DNA of 64,000 nt from Dehalogenimonas alkenigignens (lineage in GTDB: Bacteria > Chloroflexota > Dehalococcoidia > Dehalococcoidales > Dehalococcoidaceae). Positions 16,461 to 25,045 of the stretch are shown in pieces. The stretch is from assembly GCF_001466665.1 (NCBI RefSeq), contig NZ_KQ758903.1:927684-991683 (forward strand), in the 5' to 3' direction. Below the pieces are notes generated by a model that was not told the origin of the DNA, searched no databases, and saw nothing but the letters and a program-made list of their open reading frames with translations. The translations under genes and the position numbers were made by a program. How positions within the stretch are numbered: the stretch's first letter is position 1; every line of letters starts with the position of its first letter.

Positions 16461-19400
16461 ATGAATCTTAACGGGCTGTTCCCACTGATTACCGAATCTC
16501 AGCCTCTCCGTGACTGGCTGTCTGATAACCGGCGAAAACGGCAGACCATCAGCCGTTTTTCGGTTACCGAGGCTGCCAGGCCGTACCTGATCGGCGCATT
16601 GTTAAACCAATTGCGCCGGCCGGGACTGGTGATCGCAGCCAACGCCGAAAAAGCCCGCAATCTAACCGAACAGCTTGGTTTGTGGCTGAACGAAGATGCT
16701 GTCCGGTCGTTTCCCGGGCCCGATCTCCTGCCCTACCAGCGGGCAGCTGTCGACAGGGGGACTGAACTTGAGACGGTTCGCGCGCTGGCTGAAATCGGCG
16801 GGCAGCCGGTATCGAAACCTTTAATTACCATCGTCGCTGCTGATGCCTTGCTGCGGCTTTTGCCTGATCCGGAGACTTTCAGAAGCAGCTGGATCACTGT
16901 CGCCGCGGGTACCGAAACACCTCCGCTGGAGTTGGCGCGAAAACTCGCAAGCATAGGGTACCGGGCTGAACATCTGGTTGAAACTCCCGGGACATATGCC
17001 CGGCGGGGCGGCATTATGGATGTTTTTTCGCCCGCCGGAGACAACCCGGTGCGCCTGGAGTTTTTCGGGGATGTCATCGACAGGATCCACGTATTTGACG
17101 CCGCCACTCAGCGTTCGCTGAAATCGCTGGATCACGTGAGTTTCAGCCCAGCCACCCTGGTGCTCGAACCGGAACTGCTGCCGGGGATTGACCTGAGCGG
17201 GATTGTCGACGAAATGCGCACCGAGCTGGCTGAAGAACTTGACGGATTGAAGTGCGGCATCCGGCCGGAAACAGCGGCTTTCTGGGCACCATACCAAAAC
17301 CGGTCTTCGCTCCTGGATTTCCTCTCTCCGGATTCCCTGGTAATTATTGACGAGCCGGTCGCGGTCGAACAAGCCTGGGAGATTTTTAGCCGGGAAGCAG
17401 AGACCCTCCGCGCCGAGAAGACCGCCGCGGCCGAACTGCCGGCCGATTTCCCTTTGCCTTATCTCCCTTGGAAACCAATACGTGAAAGCATGGCTTCGTT
17501 TCAGACCGCTGAATTGTCTTCGTGGGGATCCGGGGAGGGCGGCGTTATCGAACTGCCGCTTATGCCGGCTCCCAGTTATGCCGGGCGGCTGAATTCATTT
17601 TTCACCAGGGTTAATGAGCTTAGAGATCAAGGTTTGCGTCTGGTGGTAGCCAGTTATCAATCCGACCGGCTGAAAGAGCTGTTCTCTGAGGCAGGTATTT
17701 CTTACCACTTCACCAGCAGTCTTGCCGCGCCGCCGGCCGCTGGCACCGTTACCTTGGTCCACGCTTTGCTGGATCGGGGATGGGTCCTGGCTGGAACAAC
17801 CTTCTTTTTTACCGATGCCGAGTTGTTCGGTTTCGTCAAGGAACGCTCTCGCCCGCGCCGGCGCGCTCAAACGCAAAGGCTCTTCCTGCCTGAATTGACT
17901 CCGGGAGATCATGTCGTTCACATCGATCATGGCGTCGCCAGATTCGGCGGCATCGTCATTATGGAAGTTTCCGGCGCTCGACGCGAATATCTGCAGTTGG
18001 AATACGCCTCCAGCGATCGGTTGTATGTGCCGACGGATCAGGTTGACCGGGTTAGCCGCTATGTTGGGGGTGACGGCGAAGCCCCGGTTCTGAACCGTCT
18101 GAGCACTCAGGAGTGGGCGCGTTCCAAAGAACGGGCCAAAGCAGCCGCCGAAGAGGTGGCTGCTGAGCTCATTGAGCTTTACGCCGCCCGCCAGATCGTC
18201 CCCGGCTACGCCTACTCACGCGACACGATGTGGCAGCGGGAATTAGAAGGTTCCTTTCCTTACGTGGAGACGCTGGACCAGTTCCGGGCTCTGGCCGACG
18301 TCAAGGAAGACATGGAAAAGCCTGTACCGATGGATCGCCTGATCCTAGGCGATGTCGGCTATGGTAAGACCGAGGTGGCGCTGCGCGCCGCCTTTAAAGC
18401 GGTCATGGACGGCAAGCAGGTGGCTGTGCTGGTGCCGACCACCGTCCTAGCCCAGCAGCATTACTCAACCTTTAAGAGCCGCCTGGCTGCCTTCCCGGTG
18501 AAAGTGGGGGTGATTTCCCGCTTCCGCAGCGATAAAGAACAGAAAGCCATCCTGGAATCTCTGGAGCAGGGCGGCATTGATATTCTGATCGGCACCCACC
18601 GCCTGCTGCAGCCTGATGTCCATTTCAAGAAGCTGGGTCTCCTCATCATTGACGAAGAACAGCGTTTCGGTGTGATGCATAAGGAGTTTTTGAAGCGGAT
18701 GAGGCAGGAAGTTGACGTGCTTACCCTGTCGGCTACCCCTATCCCCCGCACCCTGCACCTGTCGCTGGTAGGGGTGCGCGACCTGAGCGTCATCGAAACA
18801 CCGCCGAACGAGCGGCTGCCGGTCAAGACTTTCGTCTCCGGCTACGACGACCACCTGGTACGCGAAGCTATCCTGCGGGAGAAGGAGCGGGGCGGCCAGG
18901 TTTTCTTTGTCCACAACCGCGTTCAAAGCATCTACTTCATCGCCGAGCGGCTCAAGAAACTGGTGCCGGAGGTTTCTTTCATCGTCGGTCACGGCCAGAT
19001 GCCGGAGGGCGAACTTGAGGCGGCCATGGCCCGCTTTGCCGAGGGCTCGGTGGACGTGCTGGTCTGCACCACCATCATCGAGAGCGGGCTGGACGTGCCC
19101 AACGCCAACACCCTGATCGTCAATCAAGCTGACCGTTTCGGTCTGACCCAGCTTTATCAGCTAAGAGGCCGTGTCGGCCGCGGCGCTGTACTGGCTTATG
19201 CCTACTTCCTGTATGAGAAGGGTAAGCGTCTCACCGGCGACGCCGAAAAGCGCCTCCGCACCATCTTTGAGGCGGCAGAATTGGGAGCGGGCTACGGCAT
19301 CGCTATGAAAGACCTGGAGATCCGCGGCGCCGGGTCGCTGCTCGGCACGCGGCAAAGCGGCCACATCTCGGCGGTGGGGTTTCACCTTTACACCCAGATG

Positions 19401-19895
19401 CTCTCCGAGGCGGTGGCTGAACAGAAAGCCAAAAAAACAGGCAAAGAAACCGAACTGCTTAAGTCCAGCCGGATACCGCCCCCGACAATCGAACTGCCGC
19501 TGTCAGCCTATATCCCTGACAGTTATATTCCCGAAGAGGCGCTTCGGTTAGGATTGTATAAACGCCTGGCGGCGATACAAAATGAGAAAGAATTGTCCGA
19601 TTTCGAACGGGAGCTTACCGACCGGTTCGGCCCGCCGCCGCCCGAGGCGCAGAACCTATCCTACATCATTCGCATCAGATTGCTGGGTCTGAAGGCTGGG
19701 ATCAAAGCAGTAGGCATGGAGAGCGGCCTTATCGCCATTTCGTTCCTGGCGGGGATCGCGCCTGATCTTAAGAGAATCTCGCCTCTGAAGGACGGCCTCC
19801 GCGCTTCGGCCAGCAAGCTGTGGCTGGACTACCTCCGCCTCGGCCGCCGCTGGCGCGACTTGCTGGAAGAAACAGTGTGGCGGTTGGGTAAATGA
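16461..19895 (+). CDS. mfd: transcription-repair coupling factor
   Basis: An 1144-residue ATP-dependent translocase that removes RNA polymerase stalled at lesions and recruits UvrA. The N-terminal UvrB-like part shows PGPDLLPYQR and YARRGGIMDVFSPAG; the RNA-polymerase-interacting/CarD-like domain is at about 475-545 (LTPGDHVVHIDHGVARFGGI). The helicase domains contain GDVGYGKTEVALRAAFKA (Walker A), DEEQRFG, LSATPIPRTL and QLRGRVGRG; a TRCF C-terminal domain follows. The length is standard. ATG 16461 lies 119 bases from the divergent proB start. Confidence 0.97.
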   Translation: MNLNGLFPLITESQPLRDWLSDNRRKRQTISRFSVTEAARPYLIGALLNQLRRPGLVIAANAEKARNLTEQLGLWLNEDAVRSFPGPDLLPYQRAAVDRGTELETVRALAEIGGQPVSKPLITIVAADALLRLLPDPETFRSSWITVAAGTETPPLELARKLASIGYRAEHLVETPGTYARRGGIMDVFSPAGDNPVRLEFFGDVIDRIHVFDAATQRSLKSLDHVSFSPATLVLEPELLPGIDLSGIVDEMRTELAEELDGLKCGIRPETAAFWAPYQNRSSLLDFLSPDSLVIIDEPVAVEQAWEIFSREAETLRAEKTAAAELPADFPLPYLPWKPIRESMASFQTAELSSWGSGEGGVIELPLMPAPSYAGRLNSFFTRVNELRDQGLRLVVASYQSDRLKELFSEAGISYHFTSSLAAPPAAGTVTLVHALLDRGWVLAGTTFFFTDAELFGFVKERSRPRRRAQTQRLFLPELTPGDHVVHIDHGVARFGGIVIMEVSGARREYLQLEYASSDRLYVPTDQVDRVSRYVGGDGEAPVLNRLSTQEWARSKERAKAAAEEVAAELIELYAARQIVPGYAYSRDTMWQRELEGSFPYVETLDQFRALADVKEDMEKPVPMDRLILGDVGYGKTEVALRAAFKAVMDGKQVAVLVPTTVLAQQHYSTFKSRLAAFPVKVGVISRFRSDKEQKAILESLEQGGIDILIGTHRLLQPDVHFKKLGLLIIDEEQRFGVMHKEFLKRMRQEVDVLTLSATPIPRTLHLSLVGVRDLSVIETPPNERLPVKTFVSGYDDHLVREAILREKERGGQVFFVHNRVQSIYFIAERLKKLVPEVSFIVGHGQMPEGELEAAMARFAEGSVDVLVCTTIIESGLDVPNANTLIVNQADRFGLTQLYQLRGRVGRGAVLAYAYFLYEKGKRLTGDAEKRLRTIFEAAELGAGYGIAMKDLEIRGAGSLLGTRQSGHISAVGFHLYTQMLSEAVAEQKAKKTGKETELLKSSRIPPPTIELPLSAYIPDSYIPEEALRLGLYKRLAAIQNEKELSDFERELTDRFGPPPPEAQNLSYIIRIRLLGLKAGIKAVGMESGLIAISFLAGIAPDLKRISPLKDGLRASASKLWLDYLRLGRRWRDLLEETVWRLGK

Positions 19896-19929
19896 GCCTC
19901 AATTTCGTACGCGGCGCACGGGCAACGGG

Positions 19930-19959
19930 TTGACAGATCCGGAATTTCTCTGGTATATA
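19930..19959 (+). promoter_or_regulatory. strong promoter for the small HNH-like gene
   Basis: A perfect TTGACA (19930-19935), an 18-bp spacer and TATATA (19954-19959) preceded by TGG, giving an extended -10 as well. It serves a 72-residue gene alone. Confidence 0.75.
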
Positions 19960-19994
19960 ACTTTGCCGAAAAAAGTAAATGGAGGTTGAGTATC

Positions 19995-20213
19995 GTGGCT
20001 TTCCTTGACAGCCAGGTCAAGCAGACTGTACTGGAAAGATCGGGCGGCAGGTGCGAGTGCACTGAAACCGAACACGAGCACGGAGAAACGTGCGGCAACC
20101 CATTGGACGCCGAATGCCAGTATGTATTTGCCCCGGACGCGCCCAACAGACTTAAGGTGATCTGTTATTCCTGCTATCGGAAAAGAAAGGCACTGCGGAA
20201 AAAACAATATTGA
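19995..20213 (+). CDS. small cysteine-rich HNH-like protein
   Basis: A 72-residue basic protein: LDSQVKQTVLERSGGRCECTE, a His/Glu-rich loop EHEHGETC, then YVFAPDAPNRLKVICYSCYRKRKA. The order R-S-G-G-R-C-x-C ... N-x-x-x-x-C-x-x-C resembles an HNH-nuclease zinc frame, but the catalytic His of HNH is not where expected, so nuclease activity is doubtful. GGAGG nine bases before GTG 19995 sets the start. It has a strong promoter of its own, so it may be highly expressed. Function unknown. Confidence 0.7.
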   Translation: MAFLDSQVKQTVLERSGGRCECTETEHEHGETCGNPLDAECQYVFAPDAPNRLKVICYSCYRKRKALRKKQY

Positions 20214-20304
20214 TCTGGGGGTTAGCCTGCCGGGTTTTATGAGGCGCTGTATGGAGTCTCATATCTTTTTAAGCTGTCCGGGATCGGTCACACCCTGTTC
20301 GGTT

Positions 20305-20889
20305 TTAAGTTCCAGTTAGTTCCTTGAATCGGAAGCAGTTTACCAGGTGGTCGTTAACGATACCCACCGCCTGAAGGTGGGCGTAGATAATGGTGGAACC
20401 GACGAACTTAAAACCGCGGCGCTTCAGGTCAGCCGAAATTTGGTCTGACAACCCGGTTCTTGCCGGCAGTTCTGCCAGCGAAGTCCAACCGCCGATAACA
20501 GGCTTACCCCTGGTGAAATGCCAGAGATAAGCGTCAAAGCTGCCGAATTCGGCTTGGACTTCAAGAAACCGCCCCGCGTTGTTTACTGCCGCCCGGATTT
20601 TCAAACGGTTGCGGATGATGCCCGGGTTTGACAGCAGTTCTTTGATTCTCAGGTCATCGAAGGCCGCCACGGCGGCGGCGTCGAAGTCGGCGAAGGCCTC
20701 TCTGAAGGCGGCCCTCTTGCGCAGGACGGTCAGCCACGATAACCCAGCCTGAAAGGCTTCCAGTACCAGGAACTCAAAGTGCTGAGCATCGGTGTGAGCC
20801 GGCGCTCCCCATTCCTCGTCATGGTACCTGATCATTATCTCGCCGCCGGACAGGGGCCAGGGACAGCGCTCGATGTTGTCGTTGATCAT
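20305..20889 (-). CDS. tag: DNA-3-methyladenine glycosylase I
   Basis: A 194-residue base-excision repair enzyme removing 3-methyladenine. It reads ERCPWPLSGGEIMIRYHDEEWG, FEFLVLEAFQAGLSWLTVLRKRAAFREAF, then NRLKIRAAVNNAG and FKFVGSTIIYAHLQAVGIVNDH, all typical of Tag. Zinc-snap residues Cys (near the N-terminus) and His (VNDH) are present. The start is ATG 20889, overlapping the stop of the acetyltransferase gene by four bases (ATGA). Confidence 0.94.
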   Translation of the reverse strand: MINDNIERCPWPLSGGEIMIRYHDEEWGAPAHTDAQHFEFLVLEAFQAGLSWLTVLRKRAAFREAFADFDAAAVAAFDDLRIKELLSNPGIIRNRLKIRAAVNNAGRFLEVQAEFGSFDAYLWHFTRGKPVIGGWTSLAELPARTGLSDQISADLKRRGFKFVGSTIIYAHLQAVGIVNDHLVNCFRFKELTGT

Positions 20890-21704
20890 TTCCGGTTGGC
20901 CTCCAGCCATGCCGTCGCGAAATCCACGAGGTCGCGCACCGGCATTAACCTGGCTTCAGCTAGACCGATTCGGCCGGTCGTAACCTTGTGAGGGTGTGCC
21001 GCCTCAAAGGCGGCTCCGATTTCCGGAAACCTGTCGGACTCCTCCGAAAAATCTTCCAGGATCTTCCAGATGCGCCGGCCGTTTTCGTTGACTGCCGCAC
21101 CGCCGCGCTCGACCTTCTTCCCCGGGAAATTAGCTCGGAATTCGGCCAGGTGCAGGGCGGTATTGTTCTCATAACCTACGCCGAGCAACAGTATAAAGCC
21201 GCCGATTTCGTACAATCGGCCAAGCGGAGAGGCGTCCCCCAGCGCATAATTCAGGCTGTGATCGGATACGATCCTCGCCGCCAGCGGGCCGCGGGCGGCG
21301 AACGACACCTGGGGGTGGTTGCTCCGGACGGTCCCTGGCTGCTTGCGGAAAGTCTCCGGTATCGCGCCCATCTTGCGGGTCGGCGTCAATTCCGGATCAA
21401 AGGCCGGCGTCTCGGCGCGAATGATGTCCCACCACTGGCTCGGTACCGGCGGGCGGCTCCAGAAAGCGGGGTCGGAGTTATCGCTGGTGTGGGTCGGCAT
21501 GACAAGGGTACCGGTTTCGCCGATAGCCGCCTCCAGCGCCATGATGACCGACTGGGCGTTGCCGCATACCCAACCCATGGAGGAGAGAGATGAGTGGACA
21601 ATGAGGGTCATCCCCGGACGCACTCCGATCCGCCGGAAGTCGTCGGTCAATGAGCTTACGGTCAATGGCAACGGGTTGTATTTGACCCGGTCGGTTTCAG
21701 CCAA
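20886..21704 (-). CDS. AAC(3)-family N-acetyltransferase
   Basis: A 272-residue protein of the aminoglycoside 3-N-acetyltransferase / YokD superfamily: LTDDFRRIGVRPGMTLIVHSSLSSMGWVCG, GTLVMPTHT, SNHPQVSFAARG, PLGRLYEIGGFILLLGVGYENNTALHLAE. The signature HSSLSS and NHP motifs of the acetyl-CoA fold are present. Many chromosomal members act on unknown amines, so antibiotic resistance should not be assumed. A TTG at 21704, four bases after the upstream stop and behind GAAGAAGAG, is the most plausible start; an open frame to 21818 would overlap the preceding gene. Coupled to tag. Confidence 0.82.
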   Translation of the reverse strand: MAETDRVKYNPLPLTVSSLTDDFRRIGVRPGMTLIVHSSLSSMGWVCGNAQSVIMALEAAIGETGTLVMPTHTSDNSDPAFWSRPPVPSQWWDIIRAETPAFDPELTPTRKMGAIPETFRKQPGTVRSNHPQVSFAARGPLAARIVSDHSLNYALGDASPLGRLYEIGGFILLLGVGYENNTALHLAEFRANFPGKKVERGGAAVNENGRRIWKILEDFSEESDRFPEIGAAFEAAHPHKVTTGRIGLAEARLMPVRDLVDFATAWLEANRK

Positions 21705-21708
21705 CGGA

Positions 21709-22089
21709 CTACTCTTCTTCCCCTTCAAGCCAGCCGGCCTCGATGTCGTCGAGTTCGTCGTCCGACATGCCGAAGAAATGGGCAACTTCATGTTTAACCG
21801 TTTTCTCGACCTGATCAATGATTTCGGAGTCGGTGCGGCAAATGGCTTCGATCGGTTTTTGGAAAATGGTGATTTTATCGGGTAACACCAGGCTGTAGCG
21901 TGAATCCCTCTCGGTCAGCGGAACGCCTTCATACAAGCCCAGGAGTTCCGTTTTCTTAGCTCCGGCGCACTGGGATTTGGTGGGGTAGTCTTCGACCAGG
22001 ACCTCAACGTTATCCATGATTTCCAGAAATTCATCGGGGAGTTTATCCAGAGCCTGTTCCACGAGGTTTGCAAAGCGGTTCTTGTCCAT
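21709..22089 (-). CDS. metallopeptidase-family (zincin-like) protein
   Basis: A 126-residue protein with a short zincin signature, VKHEVAHFFGMSDDELD, near the C-terminus (HExxHxxGxxD). It belongs to the DUF1025/PF06262 'possibl zinc metallopeptidase' family found in many Chloroflexota and Actinobacteria. Proteolysis has not been shown for the family. It sits between a small coiled-coil gene and the acetyltransferase gene with gaps of six and four bases, so the four genes to tag form one operon. Confidence 0.85.
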   Translation of the reverse strand: MDKNRFANLVEQALDKLPDEFLEIMDNVEVLVEDYPTKSQCAGAKKTELLGLYEGVPLTERDSRYSLVLPDKITIFQKPIEAICRTDSEIIDQVEKTVKHEVAHFFGMSDDELDDIEAGWLEGEEE

Positions 22090-22095
22090 CGGGAG

Positions 22096-22314
22096 TTAAT
22101 TATTCCGGTAGTTGTCGCCCAGGATGTTGCGGATTTCGGTTATGCGGCGTTCCAGCTCGGCGACGGCTTTTTCTAATTCGGCGCGGCGGCGGGAAGCCTC
22201 GGTGGTGAACACTCGGGAGATAAGCTGCTTTTGACCCAGGAGCTTGCGGCGTTCCGCCAGCAGTTCTTCCTCTTCCTTGCGGAACTCCCATTTGTAGTCT
22301 TCAAGGTTAGGCAT
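22096..22314 (-). CDS. small coiled-coil hypothetical protein
   Basis: A 72-residue, highly charged protein made almost wholly of predicted helix (EFRKEEEELLAERRKLLGQ, RAELEKAVAELERRITEIRN), compatible with a coiled coil. No family recognised. ATG 22314 with GAGGA five bases upstream is better than the ATG at 22359, which has no ribosome site. It is the first gene of the operon with the zincin, acetyltransferase and tag. Confidence 0.6.
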   Translation of the reverse strand: MPNLEDYKWEFRKEEEELLAERRKLLGQKQLISRVFTTEASRRRAELEKAVAELERRITEIRNILGDNYRNN

Positions 22315-22395
22315 GGCGTCCTCGTCCGGGGGAATTATACAGCAATCCACCTCGGCCATGACAACGCGACACTTACAGTCCGTTTCAGGAGGCTA

Positions 22396-22421
22396 TTGAC
22401 ACTTGGCGGGGGGGGTATAAT
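22396..22421 (+). promoter_or_regulatory. TTGACA / G8 tract / TATAAT promoter (possible phase variation)
   Basis: A perfect TTGACA (22396-22401) and perfect TATAAT (22416-22421) are separated by only 14 bp, and eight of those bases are an unbroken G run (22408-22415). The lipoprotein gene starts at 22436. Adding three G residues would restore the ideal 17-bp spacing, so slipped-strand change of the tract could switch expression. Inference from sequence only. Confidence 0.6.
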
Positions 22422-22435
22422 GGGTCGAGGGGTAA

Positions 22436-23230
22436 ATGAAAAAAGCCGGGTTTTTAAGGACAAGCTTCACATTTGCCGGTATAGTGCTATTGGTCGCCGT
22501 ACCTGGCTGTGACAGCTCAGTACCCAAAAACATCGTCGTTAAGCCGTCAACCTTTGCCCTCTACGCCGTCGAGGGTTTTGATCCAATGCCGGCAGAGTGT
22601 CGGGTGACGGTCGGTGGTGGTGAGCTCGAATGGATTGTCTCCTCGGACCAGCCGTGGCTGTGGGTTTATCCGTCATCCGGGAAGGCCACGGAGTCGATTG
22701 CGGTTCTTGCCGATACCGATAACTTCGAGCCGGGCATTTATACAGCGAACTTAACCCTGCGCGCCTTTGAAGGCCAGGGCGCAATCCGGAAGTTTCCGGT
22801 ACAGGTCACGGTTTTTAAGATGGACCAGCCGCTTAGCACAGGGTTTAAGGAAGGAACCGGGACGGCTTGGGGCAGCGGTGGTTTTACCTTGTCCCAGGGG
22901 CGGCTCGAAGTCGGAGTCTTAGAGTATGACGTGATGTCGCTTTCGTTGAACCGGGTAGTTAAAGCCGGCGAAATATGCCTGTTTGCCAGCCTGACCCTGA
23001 ATAATACGACCGACGAAGAATGGCAATTGCTTTTCGATGTCGGGGGATATACCGCCTTGGGCGGGCAGGCATCCTGGATGCTTGTTAACGGGCCTGTAAT
23101 AGGGAAGGCGGCTCTCAGCGTGCCGGCTGAACAGAGCAGGGAAATCAGGGTGCCCATCAGCTGGAGCCCGGGCATCGACAGCGTCCAGGTGAATGCGGTG
23201 GTCTACCCGGCCTATCCTCCGATTCCGTGA
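22436..23230 (+). CDS. lipoprotein with BACON-type domain
   Basis: A 264-residue exported protein. It has a signal sequence ending in a lipobox (LLVAVPGC, Cys25). Residues about 40-130 contain PWLWVYPSSGKATESIAVLADTDNFEPGIYTANLTLRA, which matches a BACON domain, a bacterial immunoglobulin-like fold thought to bind carbohydrate or protein. The C-terminal half is beta-rich and unassigned. GAGGGG five bases before the ATG is a good ribosome site. Expression may depend on the G-tract promoter immediately upstream. It converges on the TfoX-like gene. Confidence 0.78.
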   Translation: MKKAGFLRTSFTFAGIVLLVAVPGCDSSVPKNIVVKPSTFALYAVEGFDPMPAECRVTVGGGELEWIVSSDQPWLWVYPSSGKATESIAVLADTDNFEPGIYTANLTLRAFEGQGAIRKFPVQVTVFKMDQPLSTGFKEGTGTAWGSGGFTLSQGRLEVGVLEYDVMSLSLNRVVKAGEICLFASLTLNNTTDEEWQLLFDVGGYTALGGQASWMLVNGPVIGKAALSVPAEQSREIRVPISWSPGIDSVQVNAVVYPAYPPIP

Positions 23231-23241
23231 AGCGGGCGGGA

Positions 23242-23563
23242 TTACTGTTTTTTCTTCTTCGGAGCGGTATGGGCGATGTTTACTGACTTCTGTCCCCACT
23301 TAGTGAGTTCGGCGGTGTCCTCGAAGACATCGGCAGGAACGGCCCAGTAAGGCATCGGTTTGTATTGCCGGCTGCCGGGTCTTTACATAATCTTCGCGGT
23401 TGGAGTCGTCGGCTTTCAAATACAGGACGTCGTTGGAGATCAGTCCGAACATTTCGCCTTCATGGAAGACACCGAAACCGCCGAACATGCTCCTGCCGGT
23501 GACGGCGCCCAGGGGCGCCAACTTTTCCAGGACCAGCTCGAGGAACTCTTTTGAGGCGGGCAT
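23242..23563 (-). pseudogene. TfoX N-terminal-domain protein, frameshifted
   Basis: From ATG 23563 the frame encodes a clear TfoX N-terminal domain (EKLAPLGAVTGRSMFGGFGVFHEGEMFGLI, YLKADDSNREDYVKT) and then goes out of register, ending at 23300. Removing one base from the GGG at 23377-23379 restores the family's conserved continuation, KPMPYWAVPADVFEDTAEL and WGQKSVNIA, to a stop at 23242 (106 residues, normal size). So this is a recent one-base insertion, a sequencing error in a homopolymer, or rarely a programmed shift. TfoX-like proteins without the C-terminal domain have no established role. Confidence 0.85.
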
Positions 23564-23566
23564 TGG

Positions 23567-24559
23567 CTATTCCTCCTTCCTGATTTCATCAATGACGCAC
23601 GTCGCGCCATCTTCCTTCGGCGGGCAGGACAGGTCGGGCACCGGCCGGGGCTCCGGCGGCCGCCGCAGGGAAGCGATGACCGCCGCGGCCAGGATTGAAC
23701 CAATGATAAGAAGCGACAGGAGTGTGGGGATATGCAGTATATCGGAAAGGACCATCTTGATGCCCAGGAAGATCAGCACCGCGGACAACCCGTAGTGGAG
23801 GTAGTGCAAGCGCTCGGCAAAGCCCGATAAGGCGAAATAGACTGAGCGCAGGCCCATGATGGCGAACATATTTGAGGTATAGACGATAAACGGGTCGTCG
23901 GTGATAGCCAGGATAGCTGGAATGGAGTCAACGGCAAAGATGATGTCGGTCAGGTTAATGGCGGCAAATACCATGAACAGCGGCGTCGCCACCCGCCGCC
24001 CGTTTTCTTTGGTGAAGAATTTACCGCCGTGGTATTTGGGCGTCATCGGCAGGAATTTACATAATAATTTCACCACCGGGTTGGCTTCCGGATGAGGATT
24101 GTCTTCTTTTTGCATGCCCATGCGGACGCCGGTGAAAATCAGGAAAGCCCCGAATACGTAAACCATCCATTCCAGGGCATGGAACAGGGCAATGCCGCCA
24201 ACGATGAACGCCGCCCGCAGCACAATAGCGATCAGGATACCCCAGAATAAGACGCGGTACTGGTGTTCCTTCGGCACACAGAAATAGGTGAAAAGCATCA
24301 GGAAGACAAATAGATTGTCTACCGAGAGCGATTCTTCGACGAGATAGCCGCTGAAGAAATCCAGGGCGGAGCCTGAGCCTTCAAAGTACCAGATGCCCAG
24401 GCCGAAGATGATCGCCAGGCCGACCCAAAAAGCCGTCCACCGCAATGATTCCTTCATTTGAATCACGTGCGCCTTTCGGTGGAAGACAAACAGGTCAAGC
24501 ATGAGCATTGTGACCAGGAAAACATTGAATCCGACCCAGTGCCAGATAGTTACGTCCAT
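23567..24559 (-). CDS. TerC / Alx family integral membrane protein
   Basis: A 330-residue membrane protein with about nine helices. Conserved intramembrane acidic motifs are visible: EESLSVDNLFVFLML (residues about 75-90) and INLTDIIFAVDSIPAILAIT (about 205-225). The Alx/TerC family has been linked to tellurite resistance and, for several bacterial members, to manganese export. I looked for a yybP-ykoY manganese riboswitch upstream and see no convincing core. It is transcribed from the promoter at 24616-24644 and ends four bases from the TfoX-like gene. Confidence 0.9.
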   Translation of the reverse strand: MDVTIWHWVGFNVFLVTMLMLDLFVFHRKAHVIQMKESLRWTAFWVGLAIIFGLGIWYFEGSGSALDFFSGYLVEESLSVDNLFVFLMLFTYFCVPKEHQYRVLFWGILIAIVLRAAFIVGGIALFHALEWMVYVFGAFLIFTGVRMGMQKEDNPHPEANPVVKLLCKFLPMTPKYHGGKFFTKENGRRVATPLFMVFAAINLTDIIFAVDSIPAILAITDDPFIVYTSNMFAIMGLRSVYFALSGFAERLHYLHYGLSAVLIFLGIKMVLSDILHIPTLLSLLIIGSILAAAVIASLRRPPEPRPVPDLSCPPKEDGATCVIDEIRKEE

Positions 24560-24615
24560 TGCCTTCCTTATGTTCTCAAACCCGAAGTGGGGTAATCAGG
24601 GCGTGCCGAAGGCTG

Positions 24616-24644
24616 AGTATATCCCAGCCTGAGATTATTGTAAA
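24616..24644 (-). promoter_or_regulatory. promoter for the TerC gene
   Basis: Reading the minus strand, TTTACA (24644-24639), a 17-bp spacer and TATACT (24621-24616) form a good promoter, leaving a leader of about 50 nt before ATG 24559. Confidence 0.7.
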
Positions 24645-24694
24645 TCGGGTGATGTGGTAAACTTTAGGTCATCATAACTGTTGAGGAGATAAAT

Positions 24695-25024
24695 ATGGCG
24701 GAAACGCAATCGATCATCGGCCACGCCGCGGCCATGGCCAAACTGGTGGCATACCAGCCCGGCGCCGTGGTCAGCCGCACCCTGACTGACCGGTCCGCCG
24801 GCACAATAACGCTGTTTGCCTTTGACGCCGGCCACGGACTGTCTGAGCATTCGGCGCCCTTCGACGCTTTTGTATATATCGTTGACGGCGAATCTGAAAT
24901 TAGCATCGGCGGCGAGAAGCACCGGGTCATTGAAGGCCAGGCGATCATCATGCCGGCAAACATCCCTCATGCCCTGAAAGCGGTAACGGCGTTCAAGATG
25001 CTGCTGGTGATGATCCGTTCGTAG
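24695..25024 (+). CDS. cupin-domain protein
   Basis: A 109-residue single-domain cupin. Motif 1 region is HSAPFDAFVYIVDGESEISIGG and motif 2 is IMPANIPHALKAVTAFKMLLVMI, giving the beta-barrel metal-binding frame. Only some metal ligands are retained (H in EHSAPFDA, H in PHAL), so it may bind a small ligand rather than catalyse. GAGGAG with seven bases to the ATG is a clear ribosome site. It is a single gene, divergent from terC and convergent with the kinase gene. Confidence 0.88.
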   Translation: MAETQSIIGHAAAMAKLVAYQPGAVVSRTLTDRSAGTITLFAFDAGHGLSEHSAPFDAFVYIVDGESEISIGGEKHRVIEGQAIIMPANIPHALKAVTAFKMLLVMIRS

Positions 25025-25045
25025 TGAGCCTTATGTTTTGGCTGT

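Noticed and set aside
24560-24694. Possible yybP-ykoY manganese riboswitch before terC
   Set aside because: The conserved core of that riboswitch is not seen, and a good promoter leaves only about 50 nt of leader, too short.
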